Below are positions 8,832-16,626 of a stretch of 64,000 nucleotides of DNA, piece by piece. Location: positions 1,116,001-1,180,000 of the forward strand of contig CP017245.1 in NCBI GenBank assembly GCA_001765415.1. Direction: 5' to 3'. Position 1 is the stretch's first letter, and each line of letters opens with the position of its first letter. The position numbers and the translations under genes were made by a program. Under the pieces are notes generated by a model that saw only the letters and a list, made by a program, of their open reading frames with translations, was not told the origin of the DNA and made no database searches. The DNA comes from Candidatus Melainabacteria bacterium MEL.A1. Its GTDB lineage: Bacteria > Cyanobacteriota > Vampirovibrionia > Gastranaerophilales > Gastranaerophilaceae.

Positions 8832-9539
8832 ATGACAGAAAAACGCATTTTAATAGTTGATGATGATGACGAAATTAGAGAGTTGCTTGAGTTTGACGTT
8901 AGAGCAAGCGGATATTTTGTTGACACTGCAAAAGACGGTTTGGAAGGCTTGAACAAAGCTCTCAACAATTCTTATGACTTAATCTTACTTGATGTAATGA
9001 TGCCTAAAATGAATGGTTTTGATGTTTGCAAAAACATTCGTCAAGCAAAACTTGCAATTCCAATACTTATGCTTACTGCAAAAGGAACTATTGACGATAA
9101 AACAGAAGGTTTTGATTGTGGTGCGGATGATTATTTAGTTAAACCTTTTGACGTACAAGAAGTTCTACTTAGAATAAGAGTGCTTTTGAGAAGAAATCAG
9201 ATTGAAGATAAAACTGTTATGTCTGACGAAGTTTTGAATGCAGGAGATATTCAAATCTTCCCTGAAACACTTGAAGCGATTGTGGTTAACAAAAAAGTTA
9301 AACTAACCCCTACAGAATTTGAAATTCTTTATTGCCTAATACAACATTTCAATACTCCGGTTACTTTAGCCACATTGTTAGATGAAGTTTGGGGGTATGA
9401 TAGTGATGAAGATGTTAGAATGCTAAGAGTGCATGTTGGCGGACTTAGAAACAAAATAGAACCCGACACAAAACACCCAAAATATCTTCACACCGTAACA
9501 AATGTAGGTTATAAGTTAACTCCGTTTGGAGAAGAATAA
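8832..9539 (+). CDS. OmpR/PhoB-family response regulator
   Basis: A 235-residue regulator. The receiver domain (1-120) has the acidic pocket DDDD at 10-13, phosphoacceptor Asp54 in LILLDVMMP, and the KPF lysine. The winged-helix DNA-binding domain (about 135-230) ends in HTVTNVGYKL. It is co-transcribed with the histidine kinase that follows; the two coding regions are separated by only one base. The stimulus and target genes cannot be told from the sequence. Confidence 0.95.
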   Translation: MTEKRILIVDDDDEIRELLEFDVRASGYFVDTAKDGLEGLNKALNNSYDLILLDVMMPKMNGFDVCKNIRQAKLAIPILMLTAKGTIDDKTEGFDCGADDYLVKPFDVQEVLLRIRVLLRRNQIEDKTVMSDEVLNAGDIQIFPETLEAIVVNKKVKLTPTEFEILYCLIQHFNTPVTLATLLDEVWGYDSDEDVRMLRVHVGGLRNKIEPDTKHPKYLHTVTNVGYKLTPFGEE

Positions 9540-9540
9540 T

Positions 9541-11214
9541 ATGTTTGGAAAACATTTTAAAATTGTTGAACAAATTGCCGTAGTATTTGTTTTTGCGGTA
9601 ATTGTCCCAATGTCTATAAGCGGTTTTATTATCAATAATATTAACCAGCAATCAATGCGTTATCAACTAAGAGAGTCCGCTGTTCTAATTGCAAACATGG
9701 TTTCTGATGAAATTGATTTTTTCAACAAAACAGTTTCAAGTAACCTTGAACAAGTTGTTTTTTCATTGAATTATTTTAAAACTCCTGCGGCAAAAACGAC
9801 TTACTTGCATGAAGTTGTAAAATCCCTGCCTGATTGCGAAAAGTTAGAAATTGTTAACGCTAAAAAACTAAACAAAATTCACGAACAAAACAAGAAAAAT
9901 AAAAAAGCGACCATTCCCGTAAAAATCAGTGACAACGAATATCTTGTTGCGACATACAAACTTGATGCAATTAAAGATGAATTGTTCAAATCTCTATCTG
10001 ATGACAAACGCCAAATATATGTGCTTTCTAATGATGGGGATTTAATTGCTGAACACAATTATACAGAAGAAGCATACAAAAAAACAATGTCACTTCTTCC
10101 CAAAAAATTGCGCAAAAACAGCCCGATAGTATTTGGAGATGTGAAAAACCAACCTCTCGTCTATGTTTCAAAAAATGAACCTAAAATTACAATTATCGTA
10201 AATACAACCGAAAAAGTTACTAAAAAAGCAATTACAAATAACAGTTTAAAAATCATTCTTTCTTGCTTATTTGCAACCCTAACTATCATTTTTGTAGTCG
10301 GTTTATATACATATTACCTGTATATCAATATCCGCCAACTTTTCAAAGGTATTATTGCGATTTCCAAAGGAAATTACGAGCGCCAAATCAGACTTTTAAC
10401 AACTGCTTTTACTCCACACGAAATTATTTTCCTTGCTTTTGAATTTAACAGAATGGCAACAGAAATTCACAAATCTTATATTCAACTAAAGAAAAATAAC
10501 GTTGAATTAAAACAATTAAACGAATTTCGTTCAAACCTTATTGACACAGTAAGTCACGAATTGAGAACTCCACTAACAAGTATTCAAGGTTACACTTCCC
10601 GATTAATGCGCCAAGATATTACGATTGATGAGGAAACTCGTCAAAAATCTTTAAGAATAATTAAAGAACAATCTGAAAGACTAAAACGCTTAATTGAAGA
10701 TTTGTTGACAATCCCTGACATTGAAGGTATGCGACTTAGAACTAAAGTTGAACAAGTTTGGATTCCGGAAGTTTTAGAAGAAGCCAAAATTCTTATCAAG
10801 AACAAAGCCCAAAAAGAAATTGTATTCAACATCGCAGAAGATTTTCCACTTGTTGATGCCGACAAAGACAGATTAATTCAAGTGTTTGTAAATTTGTTAG
10901 AAAATGCTGCAAAATATGCAAATGAAAACTCGAAAATTACTGTTGATGTAACTGTAAAAGAAGATAAAGCTATTATTTATGTAAAAAATGATTGTGACGT
11001 TATTCCGCCAGACAAATTAAACAAACTTTTTGAAAAATTCATCAGACTTGATGATAATACAACCAGAACCACTCGGGGAACAGGTTTAGGGTTGTTTATC
11101 GTAAAAGGTTTAGTTGAAGCAATGAATGGTGAAATCAAACTTCATAGCGATGAAACTTGCGGTTTTTGCGTTGAACTCGTTTTGAATTTGTCTAACGCAG
11201 TTGAGGTTATCTAA
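9541..11214 (+). CDS. Membrane sensor histidine kinase
   Basis: A 557-residue kinase paired with the preceding regulator. The N-terminal membrane helix (about 12-35), a roughly 190-residue extracytoplasmic sensor region and a second helix (about 235-260) are followed by a HAMP linker, a HisKA domain with His339 in SHELRTPLTS, and an HATPase domain with the N box (NLLENAAKYA) and a GTGLGLFI glycine box. A TTG at 9526 would extend the frame, but the ATG at 9541, with GGAGAA upstream inside the regulator's end, is the better start. The stop overlaps the start of tadA. Confidence 0.93.
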   Translation: MFGKHFKIVEQIAVVFVFAVIVPMSISGFIINNINQQSMRYQLRESAVLIANMVSDEIDFFNKTVSSNLEQVVFSLNYFKTPAAKTTYLHEVVKSLPDCEKLEIVNAKKLNKIHEQNKKNKKATIPVKISDNEYLVATYKLDAIKDELFKSLSDDKRQIYVLSNDGDLIAEHNYTEEAYKKTMSLLPKKLRKNSPIVFGDVKNQPLVYVSKNEPKITIIVNTTEKVTKKAITNNSLKIILSCLFATLTIIFVVGLYTYYLYINIRQLFKGIIAISKGNYERQIRLLTTAFTPHEIIFLAFEFNRMATEIHKSYIQLKKNNVELKQLNEFRSNLIDTVSHELRTPLTSIQGYTSRLMRQDITIDEETRQKSLRIIKEQSERLKRLIEDLLTIPDIEGMRLRTKVEQVWIPEVLEEAKILIKNKAQKEIVFNIAEDFPLVDADKDRLIQVFVNLLENAAKYANENSKITVDVTVKEDKAIIYVKNDCDVIPPDKLNKLFEKFIRLDDNTTRTTRGTGLGLFIVKGLVEAMNGEIKLHSDETCGFCVELVLNLSNAVEVI

Positions 11215-11636
11215 TGGAACGTGCAATAAAATTAGCCAAACAAGCAAACGGAGAAATCCCTGTTGGAGCATTAATCGTAAAAGACAATGAAGTTATAGCC
11301 GAAACCTTTAATCAAAAGGAATTGCTAAACGATGTCACCGCACATGCGGAAATTCTTGCAATAAGAGAAGCCGAACAAAAATTAAAAAGATGGCGCTTAG
11401 ATGATTGCGAAATGTATGTAACCCTTGAACCTTGTCCAATGTGTGCTTGGGCAATAATAAATTCTCGCATAAAAACAGTTTATTTTGGTGCTTATGACCA
11501 CAATTACGGCGCTTTAGGCTCAAAAATTGACCTAAGAAAAATCGCTAATTCAAAATTAAAAGTCTACGGTGGAATTATGGAAAAAGAATGTACCGAAATA
11601 TTGAATAATTTTTTCCAAAAAAATAGAAAAAATTAA
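11214..11636 (+). CDS. tadA: tRNA-specific adenosine deaminase
   Basis: This 140-residue zinc deaminase converts A34 to inosine in tRNA-Arg(ACG). The catalytic HAE (TAHAEILAI) and zinc-binding PCPMC (LEPCPMCAW) motifs are present. The ATG overlaps the kinase stop (TAATG), suggesting translational coupling to the sensor operon. Compared with Escherichia coli TadA, the N-terminal helix is short by some residues; the protein begins directly at MERAIKLAKQA. Confidence 0.93.
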   Translation: MERAIKLAKQANGEIPVGALIVKDNEVIAETFNQKELLNDVTAHAEILAIREAEQKLKRWRLDDCEMYVTLEPCPMCAWAIINSRIKTVYFGAYDHNYGALGSKIDLRKIANSKLKVYGGIMEKECTEILNNFFQKNRKN

Positions 11637-11661
11637 CATATAATTCCGCCACCTTATGTAA

Positions 11662-11698
11662 AAAGATTTGCAAGTGAATTATAACATATCAAATCTTT
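11662..11698. terminator. Bidirectional terminator-like hairpin
   Basis: AAAGATTTG (11662-11670) and CAAATCTTT (11690-11698) form a 9-bp stem between convergent tadA and the GGDEF gene, overlapping the latter's stop codon. Confidence 0.45.
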
Positions 11699-12569
11699 AT
11701 TCACCCAAATTAATTTGAGAGAATTGAACAATCTTGTTTTTACCACGTTTCTTAGCATTATACAAAGCATGTTCAGCATATCTGATAATCGTATTAGCGT
11801 CTTCCTCTGTATCCTCTATACAAGGATAAGTCGCAATGCCACCTGAAATCGTAATCGGATGTCTTTCTTCTTCTCCAGCAGGAATAAATTCCATTCTTTC
11901 AATATCACGTCTAAATCTTTCCGCGAACAAAAATGCGTTTTCTTCAGAAGTGTTTGGAAGAATTAATAGAAATTCCTCATCGCCGTAACGAGTTAAAATA
12001 TCTTCTTTTCTAATTAATTGTTTCAATTTATCAGCAATAGAACGAAGTAAAACATCGCCCCATTCATAACCGTAAATATCGTTTACAACCTTGAAAAAGT
12101 CTAAATCAAACAACAAGCAAGACAATTTTGTACCATATCTTCTTGCTCGAGAAATTTCTTGTTCCATACGTTCTTGCATATATTTTCTATTATGCAAACC
12201 TGTAAGTTCATCAGTTGTAGAAACAACTTTTAATTTATCACGAAGTTCCTTGTATTTCAAAAGTGCATTCGCTCTAATAACAAGTTCAAGGTTGTCAACA
12301 GGAGTTTTGATAAAATCAAAAATTACCGCTCTAACTGTTGCTCCTTTAAAAACTTCTCCAATAAAAAGAGTTGGAGCTTTAAACTTTGTAGTCATCAACA
12401 CATCTTTAATATTTGGAACGCTTTCCACAACAACCAAGCCCGGGTTAAGCATTTCATAATCTTTTAGATTTTCTGCATTTTCAATCCTAACATTTGTATC
12501 ATCAATTTGTGCCAAAACATCAGCAAGTTTTGATTCGTTTTTATCTGTATAAACAACTATATTTTTCAT
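11697..12569 (-). CDS. GGDEF-domain protein with degenerate signature and pseudo-receiver
   Basis: A 290-residue protein. Residues 1-105 resemble a receiver fold (the VVVES strand and a later FIKTP lysine), but the phosphoacceptor position holds Glu, so it is probably not phosphorylated. Residues 115-285 are a GGDEF (diguanylate cyclase) domain with TDELTGLHNR and FDLDFFK. The active-site loop reads GDEEF (196-200) rather than GGDEF/GGEEF; an RKED inhibitory site (187-190) is kept. Enzymatic activity is therefore uncertain. AGAAGGG precedes the start. Confidence 0.88.
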   Translation of the reverse strand: MKNIVVYTDKNESKLADVLAQIDDTNVRIENAENLKDYEMLNPGLVVVESVPNIKDVLMTTKFKAPTLFIGEVFKGATVRAVIFDFIKTPVDNLELVIRANALLKYKELRDKLKVVSTTDELTGLHNRKYMQERMEQEISRARRYGTKLSCLLFDLDFFKVVNDIYGYEWGDVLLRSIADKLKQLIRKEDILTRYGDEEFLLILPNTSEENAFLFAERFRRDIERMEFIPAGEEERHPITISGGIATYPCIEDTEEDANTIIRYAEHALYNAKKRGKNKIVQFSQINLGE

Positions 12570-12885
12570 AAAGCTACCCTTCTAATAATATTAACTTAAT
12601 CGAATATTAACATATTTTTCAAATTTTATCAAGTGCTACGCACGTAGACCTTTGTGACAACATTTTTCCATACATCATATTTTGGTAGGTGCTGATTAAA
12701 TATTATTCAAAGCAAAACAAAAACCAATCCCCCTCAACACAAAGTACAGACAGGGTTACACGCATCACCTCAGCTCTGCGGATCTCTTTGTCTACCCGTT
12801 GGGGCAAGGGGAAAAAAGTAAATGTTGGTGAAATGAAAGAAAACAACTTCCTTGATACGGACTTTTCACTTCTCACTAAAACTAC
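12570..12885. repeat. Repeat-mosaic intergenic region
   Basis: No gene is seen in these 316 bases. They contain the GTGCTACGCACGTAG hairpin (12633-12647), a roughly 90-bp unit at 12727-12816 that recurs as 14351-14433 (shared CACAGCTCTGCGG-like core and TTTGTCT...GGGG ends), and a decayed copy (about 12830-12885) of the leader of the pilin-like gene at 13231. Confidence 0.65.
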
Positions 12886-13116
12886 TTACTTTCCAACTCT
12901 CTTTTCAATTATCAAATTATATCCCAAAATATCACAAATCGCCTTCAAATCTTTAAAAGTCAAATACTCCCTTTTTAATTTCGCAGAAAAATTAGCAGGC
13001 TTAGTATTCTTCCCAAAATACTCATTCAACTTATCCGATAAATCCTTTTGTAATACATATTCTTTATTCAAAAGAAATTTAACTAATTGATAATCCGTCA
13101 TGTCATTAATAATCAT
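12886..13116 (-). CDS. Small helix-turn-helix protein (phage-repressor-like)
   Basis: A 76-residue protein with a helix-turn-helix layout: LVKFLLNKEYVLQKDLSDKL, then ANFSAKLKREYLTFKDLKAI and CDILGYNLIIEKR. This resembles the small XRE-like proteins in which the NFSNKLKR recognition helix is followed by a short beta hairpin. It probably binds DNA, but the target is unknown. Two in-frame ATGs (13116 and 13101) are possible starts; AAAGGA lies just before the first. It sits alone in a repeat-rich region, next to the frameshifted pilin gene. Confidence 0.65.
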   Translation of the reverse strand: MIINDMTDYQLVKFLLNKEYVLQKDLSDKLNEYFGKNTKPANFSAKLKREYLTFKDLKAICDILGYNLIIEKRVGK

Positions 13117-13230
13117 CCTTTAATTATAAATTACCTTGACATTAAGTGTAAAATTAATTATACTAGTCTATATATAAGTAGATTGATTTATTTATATATA
13201 ATGCTATTTATCTTTTTATTGAGAGGTCTA

Positions 13231-14132
13231 ATGAAAAATAAAGAAGTATATTTTAACAATATTGGTAATAAAAAATTGCGCAACAAGTGCGCAATGACAT
13301 GTGTTGGAAACATGAACCAAAACAACTTTAACGATATGGTCTTTTCACGTTTCACTTCTCACTTTTCACTTAAAAAAACTGCTTTCACACTTGCCGAAGG
13401 TGCTACGCACGTAGCCCATTGGAACAATTCTCGTAAAATAGCCTTTACATTGGCAGAGGTATTAATCACTCTCGGCATAATCGGTGTTGTTGCGGCATTA
13501 ACCATTCCAACACTTATGGCAAACCAAAGAAAAAAGTGGTTGAAACAAGATTGGCTAAGTTTTATTCTTCCATAAACCAAGCAATTGTCCGTTCAGAAGT
13601 CGATAATGGAGATAAAAAATATTGGTTTGATGATTTATCCGGTGCGCAAATGGATGACGAGGGTAAACCAATTGATGGAAGTTCAGAAACTCAAAAATGG
13701 TTCAATACATACCTTGCGCCATACATGCAAATTCTAAAACAAGAAATTGATTCAACAGGGCGTTTAATAGTCTATTTTCCTGACGGAAGTGCTATGAAAC
13801 AAAATTTTGAAGACAGTTCAAGAGAATGGGTTTTCTATCCAGACAAACCTAAAAAATGTATTGAACAACATTCTGGCTACGGAAAATGCTCATTTTTATT
13901 TATGTATTACCCGGCAAAGGCAACTCACGGCAACGGATCAGAAAACAGTGATTTTAAATACCATATAGGAAAGGGGCTTGAACCATTCAAATGGAACTGG
14001 GATGGAGAAACATCAACATTATACGAAAATTGCCGTAACGGAGGTAAAGGAGTACAAGACCACGCCTTTTGTACTGCACTAATTCAACAAAATGGCTGGA
14101 AAATCCCAAAAGATTATCCGTTTAGATTTTAG
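13231..14132 (+). CDS. Type IV pilin-like protein, split by a -1 frameshift at A AAA AAG
   Basis: The zero frame (13231-13575) encodes a long leader and the prepilin motif IAFTLAEVLITLGIIGVVAA, then stops. The -1 frame (open to 14132) continues as a normal pilin-like globular part (VVETRLAKFYSSINQAIV...). The switch falls at 13530-13536, AAAAAAG, read AGA AAA AAG in the zero frame; slipping back one base gives exactly the expected continuation, for about 300 residues in all. This could be programmed slippage, a recent one-base deletion, or an assembly error. The leader is unusual: AFTLAE occurs twice, with a repeat between. GAGAGG precedes the ATG at 13231. Confidence 0.65.
13276..13294. repeat. 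Short hairpin repeat TTGCGCA-N5-TGCGCAA, copy 1
   Basis: A perfect 7-bp stem with loop ACAAG followed by TGACA; it lies inside the leader region of the pilin gene. An identical hairpin occurs at 14264-14282. Confidence 0.75.
13400..13414. repeat. GTGCTACGCACGTAG hairpin repeat inside the pilin leader
   Basis: The same 15-mer is found at 12633-12647 and 60288-60302, and a variant at 14134-14149. Its core CTACG-CA-CGTAG is a perfect inverted repeat. Here it interrupts the codons for AFTLAE: the sequences GCTTTCACACTTGCCGAAGG before it and GCCTTTACATTGGCAGAGG after it are near-copies. Confidence 0.75.
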
Positions 14133-14133
14133 T

Positions 14134-14149
14134 GGCTACGCACATAGCC
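14134..14149. repeat. CTACG hairpin repeat variant after the pilin stop
   Basis: GGCTACGCACATAGCC begins just after the stop codon of the pilin-like gene and is a variant of the dispersed CTACGCACGTAG hairpin. Confidence 0.6.
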
Positions 14150-14160
14150 CTAAATTGTCT

Positions 14161-14247
14161 TTACGAGCAAACTTTAATTTGCATCGTAATCTCATTATTT
14201 TTAATATGAATGGGATTACTACGTCGCTTCGCTCCTCGTAATGACAG
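14161..14247. repeat. Palindromic dispersed repeat (AATCTCATT...AATGNGATT family), copy 1
   Basis: The arms TTACGAG...CGTAATCTCATT (to 14196) and AATGGGATTACTACGTCGCTTCG... (from 14209) are inverted relative to each other around a 12-nt centre, ending in CTCCTCGTAATGACA. Related copies lie at 31711-31803, 54979-55019 and, as a half-site, 16441-16501. Spurious translations of this element (LRRFAPRND, CHYEERSD) are familiar from many genomes. Confidence 0.8.
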
Positions 14248-14263
14248 TAAACAAGTCAATAGA

Positions 14264-14282
14264 TTGCGCAACAAGTGCGCAA
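14264..14282. repeat. Short hairpin repeat TTGCGCA-N5-TGCGCAA, copy 2
   Basis: Identical to the hairpin at 13276-13294, with the same flanking TGACA. It lies directly downstream of the palindromic repeat. Confidence 0.75.
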
Positions 14283-14578
14283 TGACAAGTTATGGTCATG
14301 CTAAACTTGTTTCAGTATCTTGTGGTTTGAACCCCTCTCCTGCCTTTCAGGCACCCTCAGCACAAGGCAGACAGGGTCACACGCATCGCACAGCTCTGCG
14401 GTTCCCTTTGTCTCCCCAAGTGGCGAGGGGAAAGATTAGAAGTTTTGGAAGCATGAAAGAAAATATCTTTTCCAATATGGTCTACTCACTATTCACCATT
14501 CACTTATTCATAACGATAAGGTCTTTTCACGTTTCACTTTCCACTATTCACTTCTCACTAAAACAGCTATATAAAACC
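14283..14578. repeat. Repeat mosaic: second copy of the 90-bp unit and pilin-leader remnants
   Basis: 14351-14433 matches 12727-12816 (GACAGGGTCACACGCATC, CAGCTCTGCGG, then TTTGTCT and a G-rich end). From about 14450, text resembling the pilin leader (CATGAA, ATATGGTCT, then tandem TTCAC/CTTCTCAC elements) appears twice. No credible gene is present. Confidence 0.65.
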
Positions 14579-14609
14579 AAAAAGGTGAGAATTGTTTTCC
14601 CACCTTTTT
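14579..14609. terminator. Bidirectional intrinsic terminator
   Basis: AAAAAGGTG (14579-14587) pairs with CACCTTTTT (14601-14609). T-tracts exist on both strands; on the minus strand it ends the gene at 14632-16239. Confidence 0.75.
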
Positions 14610-14631
14610 CAATGTTTATTGAATACTATAA

Positions 14632-16239
14632 TTAGTATCTTATAGGTTCGTTGTCATTACAACTTTGTTTGTATCTGTTTGTTCCAACTGCTGCACCTGT
14701 GAAAGCAGTATAAGGAGTTCTTGGTCTGCCGTTTTGGCTTGCAACTTTTCCATTACATTTCAATGTAATTTGTGCATCTTTCAAATATCTCAATTCAGGA
14801 TATTTTTTCATGATTTCAGCATTTTCCAACAAGTCTGAGTAATCTGTGTACAACCTCATTGTTGAAGGCATTGTATTTAGTTTAAAGTTTGTTACGCCGT
14901 GTTTAATTTTTTCTGCGTGAATTAGTGCTTTCAAAACATTACCTTGAGGTTTTTTACCGTTAACTTCAACTTTTCCTAAGATTACTGTTGACCAGTTTTG
15001 ACCTTTTTTAACTTTGTGGTCGCAATATTCAGATTCCCATTTATCTTCAGGACAAGGAATTTGAGCCGGTGGAGTTGGTTGAGCCGGTGTGTCAGCTGGT
15101 GCTTGTGGCGGAATTAAGTCGTGTTCCGGTGTTTCCGGTTTGTGAGCCGGTTCTTCAGGTTTGCCTGGTGCGTAAACTCGTTTTTCATTTACACCTTTGT
15201 CTGCTAAGAAACCTGCACCGCCAATACCTGCTGCTGCGCCTGATATTCCTCCAACTGCTGCTCCGTTAATTGATGCTGCGGCTGCTGCACTTGCGGCTGC
15301 ATCAGCTGCTCCACTTGCGGCAGCTCCTGCACCTGCACCGGCAGTTGCTGATGAACTTGCTCCTGCTGCAGCTGCTGCTGATGAACCGATGTGAAATAAA
15401 CTTCCAATTCCGATGCCTGCACCTGTAGTTGTTGCTACAAATGCGGTACGATATAGATTTGTATTATCTTTTTCGTAATCTAAGTTTGATGCTTTTGCAA
15501 TATTTTTAATTACTTTTGCATTTACGCCTTCTTGTTGTGCTGCTGCACGTCTTTCTTTCAAACTCAAGTGATAGTTCAATGTTTCATCATCTTGAGTATT
15601 GATGTTTGCATATTCTACGGCTTTTTGTTTAAATTTGTCACTTGAGAAATTACCGTTTTCATCGTAGAAATAAGCTCTGTTATTTTCTACAAATTTACGA
15701 GTTTTTCTTCCGTGAATGTACTCATTATCAGCAAGTTGAGCGTTAGCTTTACGTTTTGCTTCTTTTCTTGTAAAACCTTGTTCTCTGTATGTATCGTATA
15801 GTTTTTCGTAATTTTGTTTACGTTCTTTTTCAGCTGCTTTGTAAGCTTTTTTATCTATAAATACTTGAGTACCTTTAACTTCTTCTTTATGTTGTTCATT
15901 TTCAACATAATTTTTAGCTAATTTTTTTGCATCTTTTTCAGAAACTTTTTTACCATCTTCTGAACCGTATTCAACAAATGCTTTTTGAGCTTCTTTTTCA
16001 GCTTGTTTAATAGCTTTATCAGAAGTCAATTCTCTATCAATTTTTTCTGCAGTAACGTCTGATTTTTCAACTTGTAATCCTGTTAATTCAGGTTTTTTAT
16101 CAACTGATTGTCCAATAGGAACAGTTACGCCCATGCCAGATAATTGTTTTTGGTTTTCATTTATTTGAGCTTCCCATTTTTTACCAAACTCAGCGGCATA
16201 ATCTTTGCCATAAAAATTAGATACATTGTTAATACTCAT
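14632..16239 (-). CDS. Large charged/Ala-rich protein with Pro-rich linker and LysM-like C-terminus
   Basis: A 535-residue protein in three parts. Residues 1-240 are highly charged and helical (Lys/Glu/Ala), with no signal peptide. About 255-345 are an extremely Ala/Gly/Ser-rich hydrophobic segment that may insert in a membrane. After a Pro/Glu-rich linker (KPEEPAHKPETPEHD...), the last 130 residues include DHKVKKGQNWSTVILGKV, reminiscent of a LysM repeat, and several Cys. The ATG at 16239 is preferred over an upstream one because GGGGAAAA precedes it. I do not recognise the family; a surface or secreted role is an inference. Confidence 0.7.
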   Translation of the reverse strand: MSINNVSNFYGKDYAAEFGKKWEAQINENQKQLSGMGVTVPIGQSVDKKPELTGLQVEKSDVTAEKIDRELTSDKAIKQAEKEAQKAFVEYGSEDGKKVSEKDAKKLAKNYVENEQHKEEVKGTQVFIDKKAYKAAEKERKQNYEKLYDTYREQGFTRKEAKRKANAQLADNEYIHGRKTRKFVENNRAYFYDENGNFSSDKFKQKAVEYANINTQDDETLNYHLSLKERRAAAQQEGVNAKVIKNIAKASNLDYEKDNTNLYRTAFVATTTGAGIGIGSLFHIGSSAAAAAGASSSATAGAGAGAAASGAADAAASAAAAASINGAAVGGISGAAAGIGGAGFLADKGVNEKRVYAPGKPEEPAHKPETPEHDLIPPQAPADTPAQPTPPAQIPCPEDKWESEYCDHKVKKGQNWSTVILGKVEVNGKKPQGNVLKALIHAEKIKHGVTNFKLNTMPSTMRLYTDYSDLLENAEIMKKYPELRYLKDAQITLKCNGKVASQNGRPRTPYTAFTGAAVGTNRYKQSCNDNEPIRY

Positions 16240-16440
16240 CTTGTTTTCCCCTTTCAATTTTCCTCGTGAAAAGAAAATCAAATTAATTTTTATCCCCTGT
16301 ACTTTAATAAAAAATTTTTGGATTGTAAAATTGCATGCCAGCATGGACTTTCAGCCATGTCAAAACCTGAAAAAGCTTATAAATAAATGGTATAAGCCGA
16401 AGAAAATTTATCTTAACATTTGTTAACAAATAGGTTTTAT

Positions 16441-16501
16441 TGTCATTTTGAACAGATTTTAATTTACATATTACAACGTCGCTTCGCTCCTCGTAATGAC
16501 A
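16441..16501. repeat. Palindromic dispersed repeat, partial copy
   Basis: Terminal TGTCATT (16441-16447) and AATGACA (16495-16501) are inverted; the right half, ACGTCGCTTCGCTCCTCG, is the same as at 14220-14240. Remaining bases between 16240 and 16608 hold AT-rich sequence with no gene. Confidence 0.7.
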
Positions 16502-16626
16502 GGCTAAATTAAATACATAATATTCAATCAACACCCACCTTTTATCACCTCTCACAAGGGAGGACTTTATTTTGCTTAGCTTCTTTACCTATTCACATAT
16601 TAAAAACTATGTTGTATTATATGTTT

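Noticed and set aside
12689..13090. 133-codon plus-strand frame
   Set aside because: Composed of the 90-bp repeat and the antisense of the small HTH gene; composition is not protein-like.
14210..14635. 141-codon plus-strand frame downstream of the pilin-like gene
   Set aside because: It begins LLRRFAPRND, the known translation of a palindromic dispersed repeat, and runs only through repeat DNA and a terminator; no ribosome-binding site.
12570..14640. Possible CRISPR array in the repeat-rich region
   Set aside because: Repeats are irregularly spaced, diverse and composite; there are no regular spacers and no cas genes.
15197..15422. Ala- and Gln-rich frames opposite or overlapping the large protein at 14632-16239
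   Set aside because: Shadows of the Ala/Gly-rich segment of the real gene in other frames.
16304..16555. 83-codon minus-strand frame with CHYEERSDVV
   Set aside because: Translation of the same repeat family plus AT-rich flank; no coding signals.
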